From: Ctena decussata
Taxonomy: Eukaryota > Mollusca > Bivalvia > Lucinida > Lucinidae
DNA: 64,000 bases
Reading direction: 5' to 3'
Assembly (NCBI GenBank): GCA_963989385.1
Contig: OZ022501.1
Span: forward strand, 1,746,001-1,810,000
Shown here: positions 29,323-40,045 of the stretch, piece after piece
Layout: each line of letters begins with the position of its first letter
Position numbering within the stretch: position 1 is the stretch's first letter
Position numbers and translations under genes: made by a program
The notes under the pieces: model-generated
Told to the model about the DNA's origin: nothing
Seen by the model: only the letters and a program-made list of their open reading frames with translations
Database searches by the model: none

Positions 29323-31732
29323 TTTTTTTCCTGAAAATTAAAATGCCCCTGTATGTTGCATCATTTGTTCAATTCTGCCATATTCCGTGGCAGGCATTGT
29401 CAGTATAATGTAAGATTAACTATCTAATTTAAAGTACACACTTTCATATCGTAGAGAGTAATTCAACTCACCTTAGTAGCATAATTTTATCATAAACATA
29501 CAACAAAGTAACACTCGACAACTGGGTGTATGAAGTCTTTATCACGTTCAACCTGTCTTTCTGACCCCAGATTTGACTATGTTAGTCATATACTACTATG
29601 GTAATTATGGTGTATCAACGGGAACATGAGCAGCTATAAGGAGTATCACAGGTTTGAAATATAGATATACCTGTATCGCCTTTCAGACATGCAGATACGC
29701 GCGTTTATAGTCGTTGACAAATTAAGTACAACAAACTCACAGCAGGCAAATGACGTCGTATTGACGTTGATGCGACGTGATGACGTCGCATCGATGTTAG
29801 TACGACATCCTTCCGACATCATGTGCACGCTGTGTAACACCGCAAGTGTACATGTAGCTTCTGATAAAGCTTGAGAGGTTATCCTTTAACAATACATGAT
29901 ATGTTGCAAAATAGAAAATTGGTAGCATTATAAGATTTTATTGCGTTTGTAGAATATAGATGCCTTTTTATTTGCTATTGTTATGCGGCTGGTAATTGAG
30001 GTTCTTCGTACAGTGACAACTTCTGCTAGAGTTTTTTATGGGTAAACTAAACTGGTCTCTAAGTAAACTGAGAGATAAATGTTTACTGTGATGTCGCTCA
30101 TTTGAGAGGCTTGTAAATGTTTGTCAGCATTTTTAGTATTTGACTATATGTAAATTAATTTAAGAAGCCTCGTAGCTATCTGGTGGGAAAGAGCTGACGG
30201 CGTTTTGGCTTTTCACTCGTCTTGTTTTGCTTCTTGTGTTGTCAATTTTTTGTTTATTTCTTGTTTGGTGTTTAGAGCAACATGTGGTAAGCGATTGTAG
30301 CGGTTCCTGATGTTTCCGTCTCAGATACTTCCCAGAGGGCACATGACGTCAAAAGGATGTCTTACTGACGTCGTCACGTAGCATCGACGTCAGTGCAACG
30401 TCATAATGACACCATGTGCCTGCTGGGTAAGTAATCAAAATTACGGGAAAAGAAAAGTTTCGAGATAAAACTTTCTGGCCAAAATGCTCTTCCGTAGACT
30501 CAGTTGAAATCCTGTTGTTTTTTGTTTGTAATAAGATAAAAACAAAAATAAAAAAATAACTGCACCTCATCGGATTTTAAACTTTGGCCTACTTTACTAA
30601 GACAGCTTGTGTATGCAAGGAAGGTATGGAGTTTACTGGATTATGTCAAAATAGTTCTCTATGCATAAAGATAATTAAAATTCTAGCGTGATAATAAGTT
30701 GCCTAAATTGGTTGCTCTGGGTTTGACGGCTGTTTGAGACAGTATTTCAGTCTATATCGAGCCGTCTCTCAGAAAGCGGGAGAAAGAAAAGATTTGATAC
30801 GCAAGAGAAAAATATCCAAGCAACCCCCCCCCCCCCCCCCCCTCTCGCACCTACTGCAAGCATAGTAAATTCTAGTCCTACTATCATCCAAATCAGTAGC
30901 GGGATTGGGGTGGTGGTCGGGCGATGGTGCTGGTTATACGGTGCCGTGGCATCCTACTTATTTGGATAAAATTAGGGCATTGGACTGCTGTGCTTGCAGC
31001 AGGTGCGGGTGGATTTGTTTGGAATTTTTTCCTTGTCTATCATTTCTCTTTTCATTCTCCCCGCCCCTGGGAGACGGTCCAATATAGTTTGGTTTATTGA
31101 TTGATTGATTGTTTTGGGTTTAATGGCCCTTTGAGACAGTATTTCAGTCTATATCGGGCCGTCTCCCAGAGAAGGAGACAGAAAAGAAATGATTGACGAG
31201 AGAAAAAATATCCAAACAACCTCCATCCGCAACTACTGCAAGCACAGTAGGCCCTTGCCCTACTATTATCAAAATCAGTAGGCCGGCGTGGCACTTGAAG
31301 TTTACTCGCAGCACCATCGCACAACCCGACCACTCCACGGTCCAATATAGACTGACATACTGTCCCAAAGTGCCGTTGAACCCAAAACAACCAGCCAACC
31401 AAAATAGTAGCGGGACGCCCCGGCACTTAATTGATTGGTTGTTTAGGGTTTAACGGCCCTTTTGAGACAGTATTTCGAGCCATCTCCCAAAGAGAGGGAG
31501 AAAGATGTGAAATGATAGACAAGAAAACAAACTGTCGAAACAGCCGCCAACCGCACCTACGGCAAGCACAGTAGGCCTTTGCCCTACTATGCTCCAAATC
31601 AGTTGGACGCCCCGGCACTGGAAATTGTACACAGCTCCTCCACTCCCCACCCCGACGGCACTGAAAGTTACCAAACACTATCGCCCGATCCGACCATGGA
31701 TGAACAATATCACACGTAGGATATAACGTATA

Positions 31733-32084
31733 AGTAAAAAGTATGCAAAGACCAGGAACTGAAACAATCAAAATCCAAATCCAGCCCTCAAACCATAGTT
31801 GGAAACAACTAAGATTACAAATAATCAAGATACAGAGAACATATGGCCAACCGAGTGAGCAGCTTTTTCCCAAAAGGTGGCCACTCAGCAACCCAAACCG
31901 AACCAAAAATAATAAGAACATACATAAGGTAAAACATCACAGAAACTCTGACACCAAAAACAGGCAACAGAGAACCACAACAGAACTACCGCCTTGGAAC
32001 GGTCAGTAATGAATTACTGGGGGGCTTAAATCGATTTTACAGGCCCAACCTCACCCTCAGTTTCTGAAGTGGTACAAAACATTT
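31733..32084 (-). mobile_element. Penelope-like 3' tail inserted upstream of SDR-4
   Basis: Reverse complement of the segment ending at about 54,050 (AAAGTATGCAAAGACCAGGA at the left, CTCAGTTTCTGAAGTGGTAC at the right). The equivalent position in copy A (about 25,305) is uninterrupted. It lies about 330 bp upstream of the SDR-4 ATG. Confidence 0.85.
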
Positions 32085-32416
32085 ATGTTGGTATAATTTT
32101 ATTCTACCAGTAAACCAATTAAAAAAAAATCTTCAGTCTAAAGAGGCAAATTGTAATGTCAGTTAGTGTAGTTATCCATTGGAAACATCCTCAGTCAGTA
32201 GCAAATGCCATCGTTCTCTGAACTGAAATCTGATACCAGGATAAAAAATTCCCTACAGTGATCACATAGTCGAGGATTAATCGTTGTTATGAAGTATTTC
32301 AGTACCAGCGTAATTAGAAAACAAAGAGGACAAAGGACATATTAGAACTAATAACGGCACCTTTTCTTCACATTTTCAGAGTTTGAAATGATTGTCTCTT
32401 TTATTCAGGTTTCACG

Positions 32417-33718
32417 ATGGCATTTGATTTTACTGAAAAACGAATACTCATAACAGGCGCAGGGAGAGGCATTGGTAGAGAAACAGCGAAGACAGTTGCT
32501 AATGCTGGAGGAGAGGTCTATGCTCTTGGTAGGACAAAGCAAACACTAGAGTCACTCGCAGAGGAAGTTTCTAACATCCATCCTGTCATAGTTGATTTAA
32601 GTGACTGGGCCGCCACAAAAACAGCTCTTGATGAACTAGAAGTTTTTGATGGTGTTGTAAACAATGCAGCAGTTGGTCACCCATACGTGGAGTCTCTAAA
32701 AGTAGAAAAGGATATGTTGGACGAGACATGGAATACTAACGTGTTGGCGCCGATCAATGTCATACAGACTTGTGCCAAGAAAATGATAGCGGCTGGTAAA
32801 CCAGGATCAATAGTAAATATATCGAGGTAAAGAATTTCTAATAATAATCTAACATCGCATGTCTTCGCAAATGATTACTTACACATATTTCAGTTAAGGA
32901 AATATTGTAGGCAAATCGAATTATTCTAAACAATTTCGAAACTTATAAATCGGTATAAAAGAATAGGATACAACTCATATGTTATGCGGCGTCTTGCCCG
33001 CTGCCTAACGGTAAATGAAGATTTTGAGCGGTTTAAAGGACCAGTATAGATCAGAGGTATGTCCCATACTTGTCACCGCTGTGTCTCTGGTTTAGTTTCC
33101 GGTGTCAACATGTGAGAGAGTTGTGACCGCCTATCAAAGTTAGGTGATTTACCAGATTTTCTGGTTCTTTTACCACGTAGACCACAGAATGATAACGTCA
33201 CAGCCCCTAAGAGAGTTTTTAAGTTCCTCAAAAGGTTTCTGTTTATTCAAAGTAAAACAAAGTTCAAAACTTTTGTTTTAACTTGTTCGAATTAAACATT
33301 ACAACATTACAAGTTAAGATATTCTAGTATTTAGCATACTTTTTGTATGCACATGCTGACCGTGCTTTCTTTCTTCAGTATTGCAGGCGTAAGACCTTTT
33401 AAGCACTTTATGGATTATACCATCTCGAAAGCAGGTCTGGACATGGTAACAAAACAGTTTGCCTTGGAGCTAGGCCCACACCAGATTCGAGTGAACTCAG
33501 TCAATCCAGCATGGGTCTGGACGGAGGGGATCAAAGAAGTAATGGCCACATATCCGGATATGGAGAAGAAAGGGAAGTCTCTGATACCTATGGGAAGATT
33601 TTGCGAACTGCGTGAAGTCGTAGAGCCTATTATGTATCTATTAAGTGACCACTCCAGTATGGTGAATGGTACCGTCCAAGTTGTGGATGGTGGTCTGCTG
33701 TCAAATATTCCCCTTTAG
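32417..33718 (+). CDS. SDR-4: DCXR-like short-chain dehydrogenase/reductase
   Basis: Intact two-exon gene: 32417-32826 and 33379-33718, 249 residues. TGAGRGIG at 13-20, NNAA at 82-85, Asn108, Ser137 across the intron, Tyr150 and Lys154 in YTISK, C-terminal VDGGLLSNIPL. The intron is 552 nt with the same phase and position as in SDR-2 and SDR-3. Changes from SDR-3 include Gly7 to Glu, Phe to Gly and Phe to Tyr just after NNAA (substrate-loop side), and Pro-His to Leu-Arg near the C-terminus. The differences after NNAA could alter substrate preference (inference). It arose with SDR-3 by tandem duplication. Confidence 0.92.
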
Positions 33719-33937
33719 AATCCGCTTGCTATCAGTGAAGGACTGTCATCACGCGCATTTGTCATGGTTTATCATGCACTTCAAGTGAGCTGACATGATG
33801 GCTTACCATAACATACTTACAAAAAATTTTAACACAAGATGTCACCATATGTTCGAAGGATAAAGCGGGATGGAAAGCCATAACGTTAGTTACTTCTGGT
33901 GTTATGGCTGACCACAACGCAGGCAAAACTCCTCAAG

Positions 33938-34152
33938 TAGGGGAGAGTCGGGTAACTTCGGACAGGCGGGTTAATTCGGACATATCATGGAAAACAGTGA
34001 AAATCCATATGTGACGGCTCATAATGAGCCGTCTCATTAGGATTTTCACCGTTTGCCCGGTTAGTTTTGTTTTAATTCTAAACAACTGACATATAAAAGA
34101 AACAATGTCACTGTCCGAATAACCCGCTTGTCCGAAGTTACCCGATTTCCTA
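33938..34152. mobile_element. MITE-like foldback, AGTCGGGTAAC family, 3' of SDR-4
   Basis: Starts TAGGGGAGAGTCGGGTAAC; the right end is GTTACCCGATTTCCTA. Core hairpin GACGGCTCATAATGAGCCGTC. Absent from the equivalent site in copy A (about 28,635), so it inserted after the duplication. Confidence 0.85.
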
Positions 34153-34679
34153 CTTTCGTGTTGAGAAACTTGTGCAAAACCATGAATTACTCGTACAATT
34201 ATCATCCGCTAAGAAAAGTCAATCATTTCAGACGATTGTGATCGTAGTGGATGTTTTCATTTGTATTGTATACCTGTAAGCAAATGGTGTAGACCCCGAT
34301 CAGACGTCTGAGCTGGGTCTGCAATGTTTACATGTGTCTAAAGACGGTGTCCTCTGTAAGACATGTTGTTATGTCAGCTTGTTTAAGGTCTTTAGCAATA
34401 TAGTCACCTGAATATATGCACATTCTGCTTTCTGTCTTGTTTTGTTTTGTAATTTAAAATAATAATAATAAAAAAAATGAAATTGCTGCTGTTTTCAATT
34501 AGGATAGCTGAATGACCACCTTCGGTTTATTATGTCTGTGTTTCATGAATCTTTGTCAATCTGTGTGTATGCTTCTTTCCCTTTTGGTTTTGAGCGCGGA
34601 GTGTGGAAGTTTGTTGTTTAATTTTTGATCATTGACTATATTTTTATTTTCCAAAAAGGATTTAACTGTTTGCATGTTA

Positions 34680-35460
34680 GTAATATTCTACTGGGTTATG
34701 CGGTGTTTTACAACTTTCCGTTAAACTTTTTCAAAATTTTGTCGACGCCACTACGACCTGGTTACAAACTTTTAGAGTTCGCTAAAATATCTTCTTCGAC
34801 AAGGACTGTTGGAACCTGAAGTTTATTGTAACTCAGTGTAAATTTCGAGAATGATTTTTTCCGATTATCCGATTATTTTAGGAATTTAATATCTCGTCAT
34901 TGCATAACCGAATAAGTCATAAATGTAATGTGGCAGGCGACATGTTTAGTGGTCAACCCAATCATGACTCACAACTTTGCTGTCCTCTTTAATTGCATGT
35001 AAGCGGGTCAGGTCTCAGACTTAATGTTGGCGCCAGCCTTTCCCTAAACTTTGTTCTTAGTTGGTGTATGGAATGGGTAAAGGCTGTCTGTTCTGTCTTA
35101 GTCCGACCTATCGGAGGTCCGCTACCTGTTGCTTGACCTTCCAGGGTTCAACTGGTTGTTTCCTTTCTCTTCGGTATTTCAATGGTGTTGTTTGCTGAGA
35201 GGTCTGAAATGTTTGGATGTGTAAGACTTTTATTCTAGATTATCACTTTTTGATCATTTGGACCCTTTTTTGATACTAATTAGTCTTTGAATCGACTGCC
35301 TTATCAAAATTAAGAAATTACTATATGCTTTTCTCTGGCTTTCATCATCATATTTTGTCAGGGCCACTGACGAGGCTTGTGTGGCCGAAACATCGAAGTA
35401 TGGCCCATATTCCATCTTTTGAATGTGTTCTCTGCTCTAATAGGAACTTTTATAGATATT
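34680..35460 (+). mobile_element. Penelope-like fragment: RT end, UTR, ribozyme-bearing flank
   Basis: Codons for F-S-K-F-C-R-R-H-Y-D-L-V-T-N-F and then L-R-Q-G-L-L-E-P-E-V-Y match the RT near 53.1-53.2 kb in broken frames. The UTR follows, then the TTTGATCATTTGGACCC / TTAGTCTTTGAATCGAC flank with a hammerhead at 35361-35406. Confidence 0.7.
35361..35406 (+). ncRNA. Type I hammerhead ribozyme, copy 1
   Basis: Stem I GGGCCA / TGGCCC (perfect); core CTGACGA (position 7 of the core is free); stem II GGCT..GGCC; GAAA; short stem III ACATC GAAGT with one mismatch; predicted cleavage after GTA at 35400. 46 nt in all, like the other two copies. Stem III is the weakest part. Confidence 0.65.
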
Positions 35461-35968
35461 TATTCTGACGAATCAAGTGACGGAGATTTGTTTTTCTCAT
35501 GATGGTTGTTAACGGGGCGGTTTTGTACAGTCTGTTACCCGTGGACCTGACTTCCAATTTTCAAACAATCTGGTATCCTGCTTTTTTAAGATATGAGTCC
35601 TGACGCCGTCCTCTAGAGATAAAGTATTGTATAAAATCAGACTTTGGAGTGCGCAAAAATACTTCATCATGTTTTCTGTTTGTCTGTTCATCGGCTTTCC
35701 ACATAATGTTGTAAATTCTTTTCAACTGTGATCCATTTGCTCGGATCAATGATATTGTGGATGAAATAATCCATAATAATCAAAAGTCACGACTTATATC
35801 AGCCGCTCAAACCCACGACTTCTGGACCCATAAGCGATGTTCCTTCGGCCAACCTGAACGAAGTTTAAATGTAGGTGGCTCATGTATTAAAATCATGCTC
35901 GTGATAATAGTCACAACTGGTCTAAATATATTGACATTACATGTACAACTATTTGCTAAATTTCTAGA

Positions 35969-36110
35969 TGTCTGTCACTAGCAAATTTAACGAATATTGG
36001 CTAGTGCCAGACGACTGTCAGTAGCAAATTTAGCGATAACTGGCTTGTGACAGACGACTGGCAGTAGCAAATATAACGAATATTGGCTAGTGACAGACGT
36101 CTGTCACTAG
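35969..36110. repeat. Three 43-bp tandem repeats
   Basis: Units of GTCTGTCACTAGCAAATTTA..GAATATTGGCTAGTGNCAGAC, three copies plus a partial one. Each unit is itself roughly palindromic at its ends (GTCTGTCACTAG / CTAGTGACAGAC). No gene is seen from 36,120 to 37,500, where only TAA-type microsatellite (37,299-37,330) stands out. Confidence 0.8.
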
Positions 36111-37509
36111 CTTCTTCCTTAAAATTGACTCAGGATAAACACGATTTCGATGGACCAGAAATATATAGCCTGCACTTTGAACTTTGTTACAGCCGCCACA
36201 CGTCACTAAACACCAGCTGCTGTGAAAATAAAGTTAGTTCTGAAAAAAATCCTCTGGAAGCAAGTAACACTTCAACGAAGCGATAATGGAAGACTCGGTT
36301 TAATTCAGTCTGTTCTTAAGCCATAGTCAGAATTTGACGGACATTCAGTCAAAAATGCAGTAAGTTGTCCGTAGTGAGTAAAATTTAAGTGACGCTCATC
36401 CTGGTTCTGTTGGTCAGGTGTGCTTTGTCGCCCATGTGTAAAGTTTGTTTAAAGATCATTTAACATATTTTGTAGGACCTGGTAGCTGTAAGGGAAGCCT
36501 CATGATTTCTTTTGTTAGAATTGCAGGAACTACAGACACTATTTATATAAAATACTATATGCCTTTCTTGGAAACAGACACATTCTTTTTGTTTTTCTTT
36601 GTTTTCAGTTAATAACGTCAAGTTAATTGCAACATAATAATTTTCGATTTTATATAGGCTAGTTATCATGACGAATTAGTTTTACCTATTAATATCTGCA
36701 TGATATGAACAGCATTACCTTGTCAAATTTTAAGTCACCCTGTACGCAGCTATTCGATGTACCGAAAGTTATATGCTTAAAAGAAGTTTCACCTTTTTCT
36801 AAGACCAAACAGGCAACTCGGACTAGTTTTTTTTTTGAAAAACAGAAACTGAATGAATATTTATACGTGTGCATGGGACATTATTATCGTATTAAGATGA
36901 TATTTATTTTTACTTTTTATCTTTACTATAGCATGTCTACGTGCCATTTAATAAGGTATTTTTAATTTTGTTTAATTTGTCAATCATAAGTTTTACTGAT
37001 AACCCAACCATTTTGATACACACATAACGAGTTCAAGATTAATGTACGTTAATGAAACAATTTTTTTCCTCGAATGTAATTCCCTTTATGTATTGGATTG
37101 CACAATAACTTTGGAATATGCTAGATTTGATGTGAAAGCTCGAAAGTATGGATACCAAAGATAGAGGTCTGTTTGATTAGTTGTTTTTCATGAATTCCTA
37201 ATTGAAACCTCGAGATCACCGAAAATTTAGGATAACGTAGGAGGTTTTGATAATTAACACAGAGAGAGTTTCTTAATGATAACATGTAGAGCGCTAATAG
37301 TAATAATAGTAATAATAATAATAATAGTAAAAACGATAAGGAAATTAATACGAAATTTAAGTATATTTTCAATGTATTTTTCCACATTGCAAGTACGGCA
37401 CTATCCCGTACGTTTACTGTAAAGGATTTGGCTGCCAGTTGCGCGGTGTTTTACCGATAAATCTACATGAACTTTTAATGTGCATAGCGCCAGAAGTGAT
37501 GGGTCAGAA

Positions 37510-37965
37510 AACCGTCATGCGGACCAAACAGCTAACTAAATGTTTCGAACTACCGCAGCCTTGAAGCAGAGGGCGAGGGTTTGGATCCAGTACAACTAGT
37601 TTAAGCCCCGCAAAATCTTTTGCTGACCGTTCCAAGGAGGTTCTTCTTTTGTGATTCCTCAGTGTAAGATGTTGATATGTCAGCTTGTCTGTGGCGCTAG
37701 CAGTCTGGTAACCTGAATAGCTGCCCATTCTGATTTTCGTATTTTTTTTTTAAATCTAGATAAAAAGTAAGTAAAAATAGATGTTGCTGCTGTTTGTAAT
37801 CAGAGTAACAGAATGACCACGTGTTTGGGAAAAACTGCTCATTTGGTTTACCGTGGGTGTTTTTGTGAACTTTTGTCACTTTGTGTGTGTGTGTGTGCTT
37901 CTTTTCCGTTTGGTATAGAGAGCGGTATGTGAGATTTGATTGTATTAATTCCTGATTATTGTTAT
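37510..37965 (+). mobile_element. Penelope-like 3' UTR fragment
   Basis: Contains GCGGACCAAACAGCTAACTA, GAAGCAGAGGGCGAGG, TGACCGTTCCAAGG and GACCACGTGTTTGGGAAA, in the order seen at 12.17-12.45 and 28.85-29.1 kb. Confidence 0.6.
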
Positions 37966-38089
37966 CTTTTAACTCTGATCTATGACCATTTGTTTTCGAA
38001 GGCCTCTGGTCTCAGAGTAACCCCGTTTGGCTTAGCAATCCAGAAGGCCATAAAAAAGATCAACAAAATTGTGAAAGTAGAGAAAAAGG

Positions 38090-38735
38090 GCAAAATCAGG
38101 AACGAACTGACTCTAATTCCGCATCCTGCCCTGAGCCCTAAACGGGAAAGGGGCATCTACAGCTAAGATGGCATTAAAATAAACAGAAAAAAGCCAAAAG
38201 AACATCTCTTTTCCAATAGATGGGCACAATGCTAATCTTAATAAATTGAACAACTGAGTCAAAAACAAACAGAAAGCGACGAACAATTACAATTAGAATG
38301 AACCACACAGACGCAACGTCTTGGAACGTTCAGTAAGAAATTACTAGAGGGTTAAACCGGTTTTATGCTCAGCAACCTCACCGTAATTTATGCTGTGGTT
38401 CATATACACACAGAAGTTGTTCGGTCGGCGTGGAGGACCTGTACTGATCAAATAATGAAAACAGCGAAAATATAGAACGAGATCCATCTCTAAGATGAAA
38501 CAAGAAAAGTACTCAACAGAACCCATCTGAAACGCTGGAGCGACAGAGGTCCAACAGTTGTTCCCCCGGTGGGCCCAACAAAAATAGATCATTAGATCCT
38601 CGCGAGAAGCTCTATGCCGGAGCCATCCTTAAGTCTTAGGCCGACCCATCGGCGTGCAATCGAAGAAGTCTATAAAACTGTTTACCATGAAAGGGTTAAC
38701 TTCAAGCATGCAGTCTGTCGCATAACTGGAACACG
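38090..38735 (-). mobile_element. Penelope-like RT end and UTR, minus strand
   Basis: GTCTTGGAACGTTCAGTAAG, GGGTTAAACCGGTTTTA and, at the right, GGGTTAACTTCAAGCATGCAGTCTGTCGCAT invert the RT end/UTR order of the 53-kb copy (MRQSACLVINP). 5'-truncated. Confidence 0.6.
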
Positions 38736-38867
38736 TAAATACGGCATTCACAGTACATTTACATGCTTCGATTCCGAAAAGATAGACCTTTTGAAGCAAG
38801 AATGCCGAATGGTTTGTGTATTAACATTCGCAGAACCCAGGACGAGTGACTCATTGCTGATTTGAAT

Positions 38868-39027
38868 TAGTGAGTGAAATCGGGTTTAACGTCCCAACAA
38901 CAACTAGGTCATACGGAGACGGGACCTCGCTTTAAAGTCTCATCCGAAAGACCGGAGAAGCGGGGTATCGCTCTTGCGATCCCTGGATTGGAAGTCCAGT
39001 GCGTTATCCACTACACTACCGCCGCTC
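38868..39027 (-). mobile_element. tRNA-derived SINE with conserved central domain
   Basis: On the minus strand the head GTAGTGTAGTGGATAACGC has an A-box and a good anticodon arm (CTGGA-CTTCCAA-TCCAG). It continues into a body with GGTCTTTCGGATGAGACTTT..GAGGTCCCGT and ends GGGACGTTAAACCCGATTTC then ACTCACT. The T-arm is degenerate, so it is not a working tRNA. Which named SINE domain it belongs to I cannot settle. Confidence 0.7.
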
Positions 39028-39833
39028 CTATTGCTGACCGTTTCAAGGCGGTGCCTCTGTTGTGTTTCACTAGTATACCCATTTTTGTCGGCTATTTTTT
39101 AAGTTTTGACAATTTGTACATCATTTAGAATAGCCTCGCGGCCATCAGCTGGGGAAAGAGCTGACCTTGTCTCGCTTGCTTTGTATGCTGTCTTGATTGT
39201 TTTCCGTTACCACTTGGTATTTGGGTCGGGATATGGGAATCGGTAATATACGTTCCTGATCATTGCTTTCGTATCTTCTTTTCAGCAAAATGGATTGAAA
39301 GAATCATCCAGTATTTTAGAATTTTTGTAAACCGTTATGACCATAAGGGTATCTGATAATTTTATGTTAAGTTCGTCGTTTTCGAGAACCCCCGCTTTGC
39401 GATTTTGCGAGCGAATTGTGGATGCTTTGATAAACAAAAAAGATAAAAAAAATAATTAAGTAAACAAATAAATAAAAGATAAACAATTTCGATTGTTGAG
39501 ACTTGTAAATACAACACAGTTCCTGTCTCTGTCTGGGAAATATGCACATATGAAAGAACTATGTTAAATGTCCGGAGTGTATCTCCTTACGTACTGAAAC
39601 ACACACAAGAGAGTCATTGAAAAGCCAGGCTCATTCAATAACCTCAAAGGCTCGTAATTTGTAAGTTGTCATGCTTTACCCACAAAATAGAGCTGTCTAA
39701 CAGACAGCTCAGAGAGTGTGTTTAGTCTTCTGTTGCAGCATTAGCTTGGATGAAACTTTTAGGATTGAAGAGTATACCATGAAGAACACAGCTAAAATAT
39801 CTGGACGATCAGAGCAACAATTACGTTCAACAA

Positions 39834-39914
39834 TTGTTTCCAACTATGGTTTGAGGGCTGGATTTGGATTTTGATTGTTTCAGTACCTGGTCTTTGCATA
39901 CTTTTTACTTTTAC
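39834..39914 (+). mobile_element. Penelope-like extreme 3' tail (~80 bp)
   Basis: TTGTTTCCAACTATGGTTTG through TGCATACTTTTTACTT, the same end as at 3225, 54050 and 60660. Shortest copy in the window. It lies just upstream of the transporter gene. Confidence 0.8.
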
Positions 39915-40045
39915 TGAAACAAGCAATTCAGAGAACAACATTTTCCAAATTTTCATATTAAGGTAATCTTGTTTTGAATCAGGTAAATAAATTCAGCTGT
40001 CTGTGGATCAAACATGAATGACCGAAATTGTTCTTTTTGTTATAG

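Larger units (their letters stand above)
29322..34810. repeat. Tandem segmental duplication, copy B (contains SDR-4)
   Basis: Same order as copy A but shorter. It lacks the equivalent of 19,300-23,660 and the retroelement in the SDR intron. It has its own insertions at 31,733-32,084 and 33,938-34,152. It includes copies of the CCCAGC foldbacks (29,738-29,834; 30,331-30,427) and repeat R cluster (30,720-31,690). Confidence 0.85.

Noticed and set aside
38959..39027. tRNA gene on the minus strand with TCC anticodon
   Set aside because: Good anticodon arm but a degenerate T-arm and a SINE body attached.
39779..39833. MKNTAKISGRSEQQL as the first coding exon of the transporter
   Set aside because: No donor of the right phase is visible before the retroelement tail; left out of the model.
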